DNA from: Trichomonas tenax | Taxonomy: Eukaryota; Parabasalia; Trichomonadida; Trichomonadidae | Reading direction: 5' to 3' | Length of the DNA: 10,524 bases | NCBI GenBank assembly: GCA_023091735.1 | Contig: JALKBU010001482.1 | Coordinates: 1 to 10,524, forward strand | Shown here: positions 1-8,170 of the stretch, piece after piece | How the letters are laid out: each line of letters opens with the position of its first letter | Numbering within the stretch: the first letter of the stretch is position 1 | Translations under genes and position numbers: made by a program | Notes under the pieces: generated by a model | What the model was told of the DNA's origin: nothing | Seen by the model: only the letters and a program-made list of their open reading frames with translations | The model's database searches: none

Positions 1-886
1 TGACACTTTTCCATTTTCCCCCGTAAACACGTCACTTTCCTTTATATTTGACATTCTGACTCTATATGTCAAACATAATTTACATGTCAGAAAAGCACGT
101 TGTTCTATTTTGTCCCAGTCCCATTAAAAAAATTAAAAATGAGAGAACATAAAAATTCATTAAAAATACCTCTTTTTATCATGGATATTGCAATGTTTTA
201 AAAGTAAAAAACGGAAAAATCAATTTTTCAATTTTTCAAAATTGCAAACAAAAGTTTTTATAAATTTGGTGCTAATTTCGTTATACATTATAACTATGCT
301 GATATTTTAAACCCGTCATTTTACATTTTAGCGTTTTTTTTTAAAAAAAAAAAAAGAGGGATTATTTTTTGAATGGGTAACAAATTAAATTTTCATATTT
401 TTGTCTTTGAAACATTCTAAAATTATATATTTTTTGTTCAGAAACCTTATTATGTTTTTGATGATATGATATAAGTTAATACTTATAGCAATATGCAAAT
501 AATCAATCAATAATGCGATTCGTATATCAGATTTTCTTGGCAGCTAATTTTTTCTAAACTGGTAACATTTTGATATACTGCTTGAGATATATATAAGCTT
601 TTTAATAATGGATATCTTGATTTGATATGAACAAAATTAATATGTTTCAGCAGTTTAATGTTAAGGCAAGTTCTATACACAAAATAACTTAATATTCGAG
701 ATTTTGACTTAGATTCACGCATTATATCTATAAAAATGGTTAAAACTCTATTTTTAAAAACGTTTTAATTTAAAATTTCATAGCTAATAATAAATACAAA
801 ATATAACTATAAAAAATGTTTCTAATACATGAATATATTGATACGGCATGGTATTAAATAAATAATAAAGATATGGAAATAATTGA
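1..886. other. AT-rich intergenic region, no gene seen
   Basis: This stretch is dominated by A and T homopolymers, including a run of T followed by a run of A near 335-355. A 71-codon open frame on the minus strand (507-722) has no recognisable motif and the composition of random AT-rich DNA, so I do not call it. I see no tRNA, no tandem repeat and no convincing inverted repeat. It lies downstream of the minus-strand gene that ends at 887, so it should hold that gene's 3' untranslated region, but no TAAA-type signal is obvious close behind the stop. Confidence 0.6.
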
Positions 887-1681
887 TTAAATTATTCGAC
901 AACAATCACTTTGTTTTGGCTGTGATTTAATGCTTCTGTTAGTTGTCTGTTCTGTTACTCCTCTTTCAACAGTAGAAACAACTTCTAGTGAAAGACCATC
1001 GCTTAAATCGAAAAACAAATACTGCGAGAAATTATTTTCTAAATTAAAAGAACCTGGACTTGCAACTTTCTGGAAAAGGTCACAAAACGCTGGCTGAACG
1101 AAAGAGCAAACAACGTAATCGTCACTGTTTATCTTTTGAGCGTTCAATGTTCTCATAAACATAATAAAATTACAACCTGCATCTTCTGAGACTATAATTT
1201 CATTGCCAAAGTTATGAGTGAAGTATATTTTGATTATTTTCGAGCTTATTTCGATATTTAAACTAGCAATTAAAGATTGAATAATTTCGATCGATGAAAA
1301 CTGTGAAGATTTTATGATTTTCTGTAAATGAGGGCTCGGAATAATATGGAATTTACATGATATTTGCGATAAATCGGAGAAAAAGTGATGAAGAACATTT
1401 TGTGGATTTCTTATCTTGATTCTGAAGATGTCACCGAGTATTATAACGTCTGAAGACTCATGGTGAGCGATTAAATCGCGAATCTTCGAACAAAATAACG
1501 AAATAGAATCATTGATGTCCATTTTATAACCAATTTCCGTGTTTGCAACGACTAAAACACGTTTTCCGTTGAGATTTAGGTCTGTTTCTGTCAGTTTCGA
1601 CGGTCTTAAATGTGGTGTTGAATTAAAAAGATCAAATTCGTTTTTGGACATCAATAAATTCTTACATAAGGTTATTTTCAT
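887..1681 (-). CDS. Degenerate calcineurin-like metallophosphoesterase, probably non-catalytic
   Basis: The frame is intact, 264 codons. The fold is suggested by a strand-loop order typical of metallophosphoesterases: a hydrophobic strand KRVLVVANTEIG (residues 40-51), then DVIILGDIF (78-86), FHIIPSPH (111-118), a strand with FTHNFG (154-159), and SPGSFN (208-213) resembling the NPGS loop. In active members these positions read D-x-H, GD, GNHD, HG and GHTH. Here D-x-H is N47-T48-E49, GNHD is PSPH, and GHTH is absent; only G83-D84 and H156 remain. It is therefore probably a pseudoenzyme, or a very distant relative. The C-terminus is a hydrophilic, basic tail ending in C260-C261-R-I-I, which could be prenylated or palmitoylated; no signal peptide or membrane segment is seen. 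ATG at 1681 is chosen because an initiator-like TCATT lies about 20 bases upstream; M11 is an alternative. Family assignment is tentative; that this is a real gene is more secure. Confidence 0.55.
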   Translation of the reverse strand: MKITLCKNLLMSKNEFDLFNSTPHLRPSKLTETDLNLNGKRVLVVANTEIGYKMDINDSISLFCSKIRDLIAHHESSDVIILGDIFRIKIRNPQNVLHHFFSDLSQISCKFHIIPSPHLQKIIKSSQFSSIEIIQSLIASLNIEISSKIIKIYFTHNFGNEIIVSEDAGCNFIMFMRTLNAQKINSDDYVVCSFVQPAFCDLFQKVASPGSFNLENNFSQYLFFDLSDGLSLEVVSTVERGVTEQTTNRSIKSQPKQSDCCRII

Positions 1682-1699
1682 AGTTTTCTAAAATTTATC

Positions 1700-1704
1700 A
1701 ATGA
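1700..1704 (-). promoter_or_regulatory. Candidate initiator (Inr), TCATT
   Basis: On the minus strand the sequence upstream of the ATG at 1681 contains TCATT, matching the trichomonad initiator consensus TCA(+1)Y(T/A). The A would be at 1702, giving a 5' leader of about 20 bases, which is the usual short distance in Trichomonas. The motif is short and common in AT-rich DNA, so position is the main support. Confidence 0.4.
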
Positions 1705-1796
1705 TATCTTTATGATGTGTAGATAATATGTTTAAATTTTTTATTCCAAATTAATCATCACATCATGAGTTATGTTAAATTTTTTGTTGAAAAATT

Positions 1797-1890
1797 CCTT
1801 GAATTTTTTTTCTCGTTTACTCTTTTGAGTTTTGCGATTTTTAACGAGTGACACCCCTATAGATCAGATCTGATGACACATTTACGTGCC
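1797..1890 (+). repeat. Left arm of the diverged inverted repeat
   Basis: This arm pairs with 2741-2835 on the opposite strand. The conserved blocks are the T-run followed by CTC, TTTTGAGTT, the GCGATTTTTAACGAGT core, ATCTGATGA and ACATTTACGTGC. The alignment needs one single-base gap in the middle. Confidence 0.6.
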
Positions 1891-2740
1891 TTTCAGTGGT
1901 TCTGTTTACAGTGATATCAATAATATCTCTGCAAACAAAGACCAAGCCTCTAATCCAATCTGGTTTTGCTTAAACAAACGCTATCTTGTATTGGAAGATG
2001 ATGGAAGCTCTTCTCTTCTCTTATCTATTGTAGGTATAACTGCATGCTAATAATATAGATATAGCCTATATTAAATCGCAGAATTTATAAATATATTAAC
2101 AAAATCAATTATAATTAATACATTCATAAACCGTGTGATTATAGATTATTATTTTAAGAATATGAGACTCTGTTTTTGTATTTTTAAAAAAAGCATTAAT
2201 TTAACTTATTTAGTATTTCCATTTATTTTAATAAGAAATTGGTGCTTTTCAGGGGTGGTGAGTATGTGAATATCGTTTGCTTGTCTATTTAACTTGAGGC
2301 TCTCCATATCTCCATGAGATTTCAGCGAATTTTGAGATGTAAAATAACGAAAGTCACCATTTTTAACACATATTATCTGATATTTGTCATGTAAAGTCGA
2401 AAATTTGATATGTAATGTTCCCAATGAGCAAATTTTGTGTGAACTTGAAGTAGCATAACGTTAAATATGCTCGATGCATGAGCAAAGGAATGCCGTTTGA
2501 CTCCTGCGCGTAGTGTATTTTTTCTTTTCTATTTTTTGATTTTTCTAGAGGAACTCTAGCAAAAATAAGCGAGCGAACGCTATAATAGTGAGATGTATTT
2601 GTTATAATCATCAAAGAGATTCATAACAGAAGCTCATTAATGATTTGTAATGGGTTTCTGTTTGTAATCATATCATGATTAAGTAATACCTTGCTAAGAT
2701 CATGAAACAGATTGCACCACCAGAATCAGCACTCACAAAA

Positions 2741-2835
2741 AGCACGTAAATGTTTCATCAGATTCGTCCAGAAAGGGGGTTTACTCGTTAAAAATCGCAG
2801 AACTCAAAATAGTCAATGAGAAAAAAAGTGGAGCC
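2741..2835 (-). repeat. Right arm of the diverged inverted repeat
   Basis: This is the inverted counterpart of 1797-1890. On the + strand it shows GCACGTAAATGT, TCATCAGAT, ACTCGTTAAAAATCGC and AACTCAAAA in that order, mirroring the left arm. Confidence 0.6.
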
Positions 2836-2844
2836 TGAAAAATT

Positions 2845-3896
2845 TATTGATGATAATATTCATTGATCGGAAAGTCCAAATCAAATGGAACCAAGTTTAA
2901 TATATCGAGCAATGAATATGCCATCACTGCATCATTGGTTTTGATTTCAACTAAATTTGGAACTTGTGTTGAAATGCTTTTTATTTTTCTGTAAAGAATG
3001 TTTCTTTAATACTTTCTTAATAAACATTTTCTCCATTATATTCTAATGTTCTTGATTAGCATTTTCTATGGAGAATAATAGCTTATTGTTTCTTCCGAAA
3101 AAAAATGGAAAGAATGCAATAAAAACATCTTTCTTAATCGATATTTCAAAACAAACATTTTTTAGGTTTATTTTTATTGTATGATGCCATAGATTGTGAA
3201 GAAAACGCAGACGAGGTTATATCCATTAATATTCAATATTCATCGAGGTACAATAATACATCTCAATGTAACTCCATTAAATATGTTTACGATTTAAAAT
3301 ATTTAACAATGACTAAAGCTTCGTTAGAATCTGGATAAATTATATTTAATACAGATGGATTTTTATGATATCATAAATAAATAACTTTAGTAACTTCTTC
3401 AATGCCTAATCAGAAATTGACAATATGATATATTAGCCTTCGCCTATAAATGAGTAAAATATCAAATGATTATTAATATCTCAAATTCAATTTTGTAAAA
3501 AATATCGAACTTCAATTTTTGAAAGTTGAATTTTCTATCTCACAATAATATTTTTGTTTTTGGGGTCTAAACAATGAGAGAACCAATTGGTTTCAAAACA
3601 ACTGTAAAATTTTCAATTGTCATAAATAATTTTCAATCACATTAAATTTCAATATACAATCAATTTAATCGGGAAATATTCGCATAAAATTGCCCTATAT
3701 AATGTAAAATATAAAATGTCTATGATTATATTTTTTGATTTTTTCTTTAATTCTCAAATCACAAACATTATGAAAATAGATCAAATATTGGAGTAATATC
3801 ACACTGCAAATAGATTTTAATTGAGAAGTAGGTACAATATTTTCGTTCAAATATTGAATATCTATTAATTTAAGTATTTTTAAAATATCGTTAACA
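2845..3896. other. AT-rich intergenic region, no gene seen
   Basis: No open frame here has protein-like composition. A minus-strand frame of 71 codons (3695-3910) overlaps the start of the cyclase pseudogene and has no motif. The last part should contain the former promoter of the cyclase, but no clear TCA-type initiator lies within about 30 bases of its ATG at 3897. Short AT-rich inverted repeats, such as AAATTCAA with TTGAATTT around 3483-3535, are of the kind expected by chance. Confidence 0.55.
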
Positions 3897-3972
3897 ATGA
3901 ATGCAATCAATCAAAATAACGCACCTCCAGCACAATTTTCAGCATCTTTTTCCGCGGATTCAATACAAACTG
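3897..3972 (+). pseudogene. N-terminal fragment of the cyclase, upstream of the transposon
   Basis: ATG at 3897 opens 25 codons (MNAINQNNAPPAQFSASFSA followed by DSIQT) that run into the transposon. After the right-hand copy of the target duplication the same frame resumes with CAA-ACT-GGA at 4631-4639 and continues to 4702. The duplicated codons line up exactly, so the fragment and the downstream reading frame were one gene. Pro/Ser/Ala/Asn-rich hydrophilic starts like this are plausible as a cytosolic N-terminus ahead of the membrane region. Confidence 0.8.
3964..3972 (+). repeat. Target site duplication, left copy (TACAAACTG)
   Basis: Nine bases directly repeated at 4629-4637. They belong to the cyclase reading frame (codons for I-Q-T), which resumes in phase after the right copy. 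The next base, G, is also shared by both sides, so 10 bases could be counted, but 9 gives symmetrical GGGCA ends. Confidence 0.9.
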
Positions 3973-4191
3973 GGGCAGTAATTTTCCTTCTGCGGTGTAG
4001 TCCCGCGACCTTCATAACTTTTTATTTGATCAATATTTTTTCGATTTGAAAGTACTTTCATGTACTTATTGATAGTTGTCTATCCAGTGGTATAAGTGGC
4101 ACAGTCTATATATCTATCAAATCATTGATTGCATTTCAAATCGTCCAAAAATATACAATTTCCAGCATAAATGTATGCACTAATATGCAGC
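3973..4191 (+). repeat. Left terminal inverted repeat of the MULE-type element
   Basis: 219 bases, matching 4410-4628 in reverse complement without gaps. From about CCCGCGACC near 4012 to GCACAGTC the arms are identical; two further single differences lie at GCATTTCAAA/GCATTACAAA and TACAATT/TACGATT. It stops matching just after ATATGCAGC. Confidence 0.92.
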
Positions 4192-4217
4192 GCTGAGGAA
4201 AGATGGTGTCTCAGCGC
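4190..4217 (+). repeat. Small perfect hairpin at the inner end of the left arm
   Basis: GCGCTGAG (4190-4197) and CTCAGCGC (4210-4217) form an 8-base-pair stem with a 12-base loop. It starts on the last two bases of the left inverted repeat and is not present beside the right arm, so it is a separate structure within the unique centre. Confidence 0.7.
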
Positions 4218-4409
4218 ATAATTTTTTTTTCATTGCCAAATCTAAAATTCTAAAATTTTACATTATTACAGCTGCACATCCAAATCCCATCAAATTCGAT
4301 AACTTTCATGTGTATAATCGCCCTCAAATCAATTAACGAATTAGTTGCATTTTTAATTTTAAGCGTATAAGAGGTATTTGAATCAATAATACACATAAAG
4401 ATATCATAT

Positions 4410-4628
4410 GCTGCATATTAGTGCATACATTTATGCTGGAAATCGTATATTTTTGGACGATTTGTAATGCAATCAATGATTTGATAGATATATAGACTGT
4501 GCCACTTATACCACTGGATAGACAACTATCAATAAGTACATGAAAGTACTTTCAAATCGAAAAAATATTGATCAAATAAAAAGTTATGAAGGTCGCGGGA
4601 TTACACCGTAGAAGGAAAAATGTTGCCC
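4410..4628 (-). repeat. Right terminal inverted repeat of the MULE-type element
   Basis: Inverted copy of 3973-4191, same length. The five differences closest to the tip (within the first 35 bases) suggest that the tips diverged, or came from different element copies, while the inner arm stayed homogenised. Confidence 0.92.
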
Positions 4629-4637
4629 TACAAACTG
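4629..4637 (+). repeat. Target site duplication, right copy (TACAAACTG)
   Basis: Perfect copy of 3964-3972. Removing the element together with one copy restores an uninterrupted frame from the ATG at 3897 to about 4702. Confidence 0.9.
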
Positions 4638-4729
4638 GACTCGAAATACTAAAAGGAACGAAAATAATTGATGAATTATTCTCGTTATTTACTGTAATCT
4701 TCTAACAAGTAGATATTCCTTTAGAACTA

Positions 4730-5570
4730 GTCTTTTCTTTCCTATTTTCTTCTTTTGTCGGGTCATTGCCGTTTCACTTTGGCCTTGGAATGCGTATTGG
4801 ATTGAACACGATGAGAATCACATAATTGAATACCCCCAATTGGCTCTTTTTGGGATTCCAAAAGATGCTGATCCCAATATAATAATGAGTAACACTGTTA
4901 TTGTTTTTTCATTAAAATTAGTTTCATTTATATTGATAATATTCCAATTAGAGTACAAAGTCCAAAGAAGCTTCGTGAAAGTCGTTAACATTCCAATTCG
5001 CTTTTATTTTGATACGATTTTGTTAATCATCATTGTTTCAACAATTGTTGCCATCGCAGAGTCATTTCTATACATCTCATTTAGAAATGTCAAACCTCAA
5101 TACATAATTTCTATCATTTTAGGAACAATTTCACTCACATATGAAGTTTTTTCATTTGTCATTGTGCAGAGCTTTGCATCTAAGTCCATTAGCATCAGTA
5201 TGTCCCTGTTGTTGAATTTTGATCCATCATTAATGATGATTTGCATTTCAGGATTGATAATTACAATTTTGCTTTATTTCATACTTGCGCTCTTCGAAAC
5301 ATGGGCAAGACTCATTGCTGTGGCTCTGCATGCAGCCCTTTATTCTTATTTGATAGTTTACGCTGTTTGGAGAATTCCTTTCGTTGCTTTAATTTCAACA
5401 GCTCTTTCTATTGCTTGGGACATTGGAAACATCTTTAGAGACTTTCTAATGATCATTTCAGAATTCAACAGAAACATAAATCATTGGTTTTTCATTGGTC
5501 TCGTTTATGGAACGTTTTTGTTCGGAGCTCCACCATTAATTGTTATTTTCGTGATCAAAATCAAGAAAAT
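4730..5570 (+). other. Multi-pass membrane region of the cyclase pseudogene
   Basis: Read in the frame that is open from about 4702 to 6027, this segment has about seven or eight hydrophobic stretches: around LFFPIFFFCRVIAVSLW, IVFSLKLVSFILIIF, ILLIIIVSTIVAIA, IISIILGTISL with FSFVIVQSF, MICISGLIITILLYFILAL, LHAALYSYLIVYAVW with FVALISTALSI, and FIGLVYGTFLFGAPPLIVIFVI. The sequence before TTG at 4840, including WPWNAYWIEHDENHIIEYPQ, belongs to the same frame, so no new start is needed there. A polytopic N-terminal membrane domain ahead of a second single-helix PAS-cyclase part is typical of trichomonad cyclases. Confidence 0.75.
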
Positions 5571-7149
5571 CGTTAAACTTATGGATGTTGATTTGAAGAA
5601 TGATGAGGAAGCTTATGATTATTACAGAGAACTCGGTTTGGACAAAAACAAAACGAAGGCATTACTTTACTTAAGAATTGAATTTCAAAATAATTGTCCT
5701 TGTTTTTATAATTGGACTTTAGTTAAATTTATCGCAGATAATTATTTAACAGAAAATGCATTGAGCAGTTGTATGCATTTCGTCAATTTCTTTCCAAAGG
5801 AGAACCATCTTTTGAACAGATTAAGAAGGCAGATTCTATCAACACGAAAAATATCTTTTGTCACTCGTTTCTTGATTTATCAAATCGACAACATTAAAAC
5901 ATTACGAAATTTTGCGGTAACGAGTTCTTCGAAATTGAAGCTAATCGAATTAAAAACAATGAGCAAACAATGCAAAATGATTACAAGACAAGCGGTTGAT
6001 TCCAATAAATTGACACCGAATTATTTCTAAAGTTTAAGTTCAAAATCACATATTACACATATGGTTTGGAGAGAAGCTCTTGAAAACTCTCCAAACAATC
6101 CTAAATTTTGCGAAGAATTCACAAGATATTTAATTGAATGCGAAACAGACTTTGTAATGGGAATTAGAATAAAAAGAAGAGGACAAGTAATAGAAATGGG
6201 CCAAAACCTTTCCGTTAATTATTCATTCAGATCTATGGTTCTCGCTTTCCCGAATTATTTGATCAAAGGAATTGTTGATTTCAACAGTGCGATAGTTCAT
6301 GTTAAAAGGAACAAAACAAGAATTCTGGTTCAGTTTCTTCAAATAACAATGCAAGTCAATCATCAAATGAAGCAAATGGATTTGATGATGAACTCGATAA
6401 TGAAGAGAAATGAAAAAGAAAGGAAACGAATAATGACATCATTAAGTTGAACGATTGGAATGAATATGCTTGTCTCAGATTAAGCCTATATGCTAAAAGT
6501 TTGATGGTTCTTATCTTCTCCATTGCAATGCACGATATTCCTGAAAGCAGAGTTTATGGAACAATTGAAGATTTAGTTAATGCAAGTCTTGATATTACAA
6601 AACAATTGGTTCAAGCAGATTTGAATTTAACTGTTGGAACATCCGAATCTCCTGCTTGTACAGGTTTCGATGATATATTGGATAATTATAATATAGTTGA
6701 TCAAGAATCAAAACCAAAAATTGGAGATCCACATGATTTTTATGTTGTTACATCAATTCATCAACAAATCGATGTTTACAATCAATTCGTTCACAATCTT
6801 GCAGAAGAAGTTTTAATCGAAGATGAACCAGTTTCCATATTTTACATGGCAAACTCAATCCATGTTGTTAATGATCATTTATGAATGAGAATGATGAATG
6901 TCGCAAAAAGATTGATTGAACTCGCTGAAATAGAATACAGAGAACTTTGTCAATCAATTATTATAATGGGAGTTGTTGTAATTGTTTTAATGATATCTTT
7001 TGCTGTTGTTGTAACATTTTATTATAACAATAGAATGAACACCTACAAAGCATCATTATCAGTATTGAGAAGATTCCATCTGATGACGTTAATCAACAAC
7101 AAAATAGTTCTTGAAATCAAAAGACATGGATGAAGATGAACGTTTATTT

Positions 7150-7485
7150 ATTGATAGTTCAATCATTCATAATGCAAATGATGCAATTTTTTCACAAGTT
7201 GTTATGGAGTTGTTGAAATTGTCAACAGATCAGTCCAAATGTTGCTCGGATATACTCCAGAACAAATTTTAGGACAACATATTTCATCTTTCGTATCAAC
7301 ACAAGATGAAGAGAAAATACAAAGCAAACTTGAATTGATGAAAGCAGGACAATCATCAACATGTGTCGAAGATGATTTTGTTGCAATGAATGATTCATCG
7401 AAAGAAATTCCTTGCCATGTAACAATCATTGAAATCAAACAATGAAATCAATTCCTTTCTCATTATCATGAGAGACCAAACAGAA
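7150..7485 (+). other. PAS domain remnant of the first cyclase
   Basis: The N-terminal part (SSIIHNANDAIFSQ) is in one frame up to about 7202. The core then continues in another frame with YGVVEIVNRSVQMLLGYTPE and ILGQHISSFV, which is the classic PAS pattern of a strand, then an N-x-x-x-x-x-L-G-Y-x-x-x-E-L-x-G segment. The C-terminal strand (EINSFLIIMRDQTE) is in a third frame after about 7440. Two single-base shifts therefore fall within this one domain. PAS domains usually sense small molecules or mediate dimerisation; no ligand can be deduced. Confidence 0.8.
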
Positions 7486-7599
7486 CTCATTAAACAAATG
7501 GCTCAAGCAGAAGAAACAAAAGCCAAATCAGAGAAATTACTTTATCCAATCCTTCCGAGAGATATCGTTGTTCAATTAAATCGTGGCGAAAAAGATATA

Positions 7600-8160
7600 A
7601 CATTCACTGTTTCTTCAGCAACAATTATGTTCATTGATATTGTTAAATTTTCAGAGTACACAGTAAACTTAAGTCCGCAAGAAATTATGTGCAATCTAAG
7701 TCTTTATTTCGCAGGAATTGATAAAATTGCAGCTCGATATAACATGATTACCAAAATCAAACTTATTGGAGATATTTATATGTCAGCAGCTGGTTTGTTC
7801 AATCCTGATTCACCACCTGAACATCATGCAGAGCAAACGATACAACTTGGTTTGGATTCAATCGCCAAACTTGATAACATCAATGTAACATTAAATGCTT
7901 TGTTATCAATAAGAATTGGAATCAACAGTGGTGGTCCAATTATTGCAGGAGTCCTTGGAACAGATAAACCTGCTTTTGATATCATTGGAGATTAAATAAA
8001 TGTTGCTGCAAGATTACAAAGCACCGATGAAGCAAATCATATCCACATCAGTCAAGCAACCTATGATTTAATCAAAGGAATGAATTTTGATGTCCAACAA
8101 AGAGGAGAAACATTCTTGAAAGATAAAGGAAGACAAATGACATATTATGTCAATCCGATC
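7600..8160 (+). other. Class III adenylyl cyclase catalytic domain remnant
   Basis: The first metal-binding Asp is in FIDIVKFS (codon 7636-7638) and the second in KLIGDIYM (codon 7771-7773). Lys at 7759-7761, two residues after KI and just before LIGD, occupies the adenine-selecting position, and Asp in FDIIGD (7978-7980) is its partner. Asn (7999-8001) and Arg (8011-8013) of INVAAR are the transition-state residues. All six are present, so a dimer of the ancestor would have formed complete sites and preferred ATP over GTP. The only lesion inside the domain is TAA at 7993, between GD and INVAAR, where family members have an ordinary residue. A short linker (EETKAKSEKLLYPILPRDIV) between PAS and cyclase resembles the usual signalling helix. 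Confidence 0.85.
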
Positions 8161-8170
8161 CCTAATTTAT

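Larger units (their letters stand above)
1797..2835. mobile_element. Probable old DNA-transposon relic with diverged terminal inverted repeats
   Basis: The segments 1797-1890 and 2741-2835 are inverted copies of each other, roughly three quarters identical by eye. The best core is GCGATTTTTAACGAGT with flanking TTTTGAGTT, plus ATCTGATGA and ACATTTACGTGC further in. Just outside each arm is the same 9-mer, TGAAAAATT (1788-1796 and 2836-2844), and each 9-mer lies exactly 19 bases from the shared TTTTCTC block. Nine bases is the usual target duplication of Mutator-like elements. The outermost few bases of the arms do not match, and the 9-mer is AT-rich, so the boundaries are uncertain. The interior has only short minus-strand frames (2387-2614 and 2206-2424) with no transposase motif that I recognise. 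It differs in sequence from the element at 3973-4628. Confidence 0.45.
3973..4628. mobile_element. Non-autonomous Mutator-like element (MULE-type MITE), 656 bp
   Basis: The ends are GGGCAGTAATTTTCC on the left and the complement of GGGCAACATTTTTCC on the right. The two terminal inverted repeats are 219 bases each and differ at about 7 positions, mostly near the tips. The element is flanked by the perfect 9-base duplication TACAAACTG. Long inverted repeats with a 9-base duplication are the signature of the Mutator superfamily, which is known from Trichomonas. The unique centre is only about 218 bases and has no open frame of note, so the element must have been moved by a transposase encoded elsewhere. 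It inserted into codon 26 of the cyclase, and the close match of the arms argues that it is young. Superfamily assignment is inferred from the duplication length and repeat length; the transposase itself is not here. Confidence 0.85.

Noticed and set aside
507..722. 71-codon minus-strand open frame
   Set aside because: No motif, AT-driven residue composition (Ile, Lys, Tyr, Ser), no initiator or neighbour support.
2206..2614. Two overlapping short minus-strand frames inside the 1797-2835 inverted repeat
   Set aside because: They could be decayed transposase, but no conserved motif is recognisable in either frame and they overlap, so they are not called as genes.
3695..3910. 71-codon minus-strand frame overlapping the cyclase ATG
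   Set aside because: Overlaps the true N-terminus on the other strand and has random AT-rich composition.
3973..4628. The insertion as an intron
   Set aside because: It lacks the trichomonad GTAYGT start and ACTAACACACAG-type end, and it has long inverted repeats and a target duplication instead.
4840..6030. Separate gene starting with TTG at 4840
   Set aside because: The same frame is open upstream to about 4702 and encodes cyclase-like sequence there (WPWNAYWIEHDENHIIEYP), so TTG is an internal Leu codon.
6061..7133. Three independent small genes (6061-6450, 6447-6884, 6885-7133)
   Set aside because: The frames are joined by one in-phase stop at 6028, a single-base shift at 6304-6307 and in-phase stops at 6411 and 6882; together they form the middle of the cyclase.
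7202..7438. Two minus-strand frames opposite the PAS region
   Set aside because: Shadows of the PAS coding sequence on the + strand.
4700..7441. Programmed ribosomal frameshifting
   Set aside because: Shifts occur in both directions, at unrelated sequences, together with stops and an insertion; no slippery heptamer with a downstream structure is repeated.
6028..7995. Reassigned stop codons (alternative genetic code)
   Set aside because: Both TAA and TGA interrupt the frame, but so do five single-base shifts and a transposon, and the intact gene at 887-1681 uses TAA as its normal stop. Ordinary decay explains everything.
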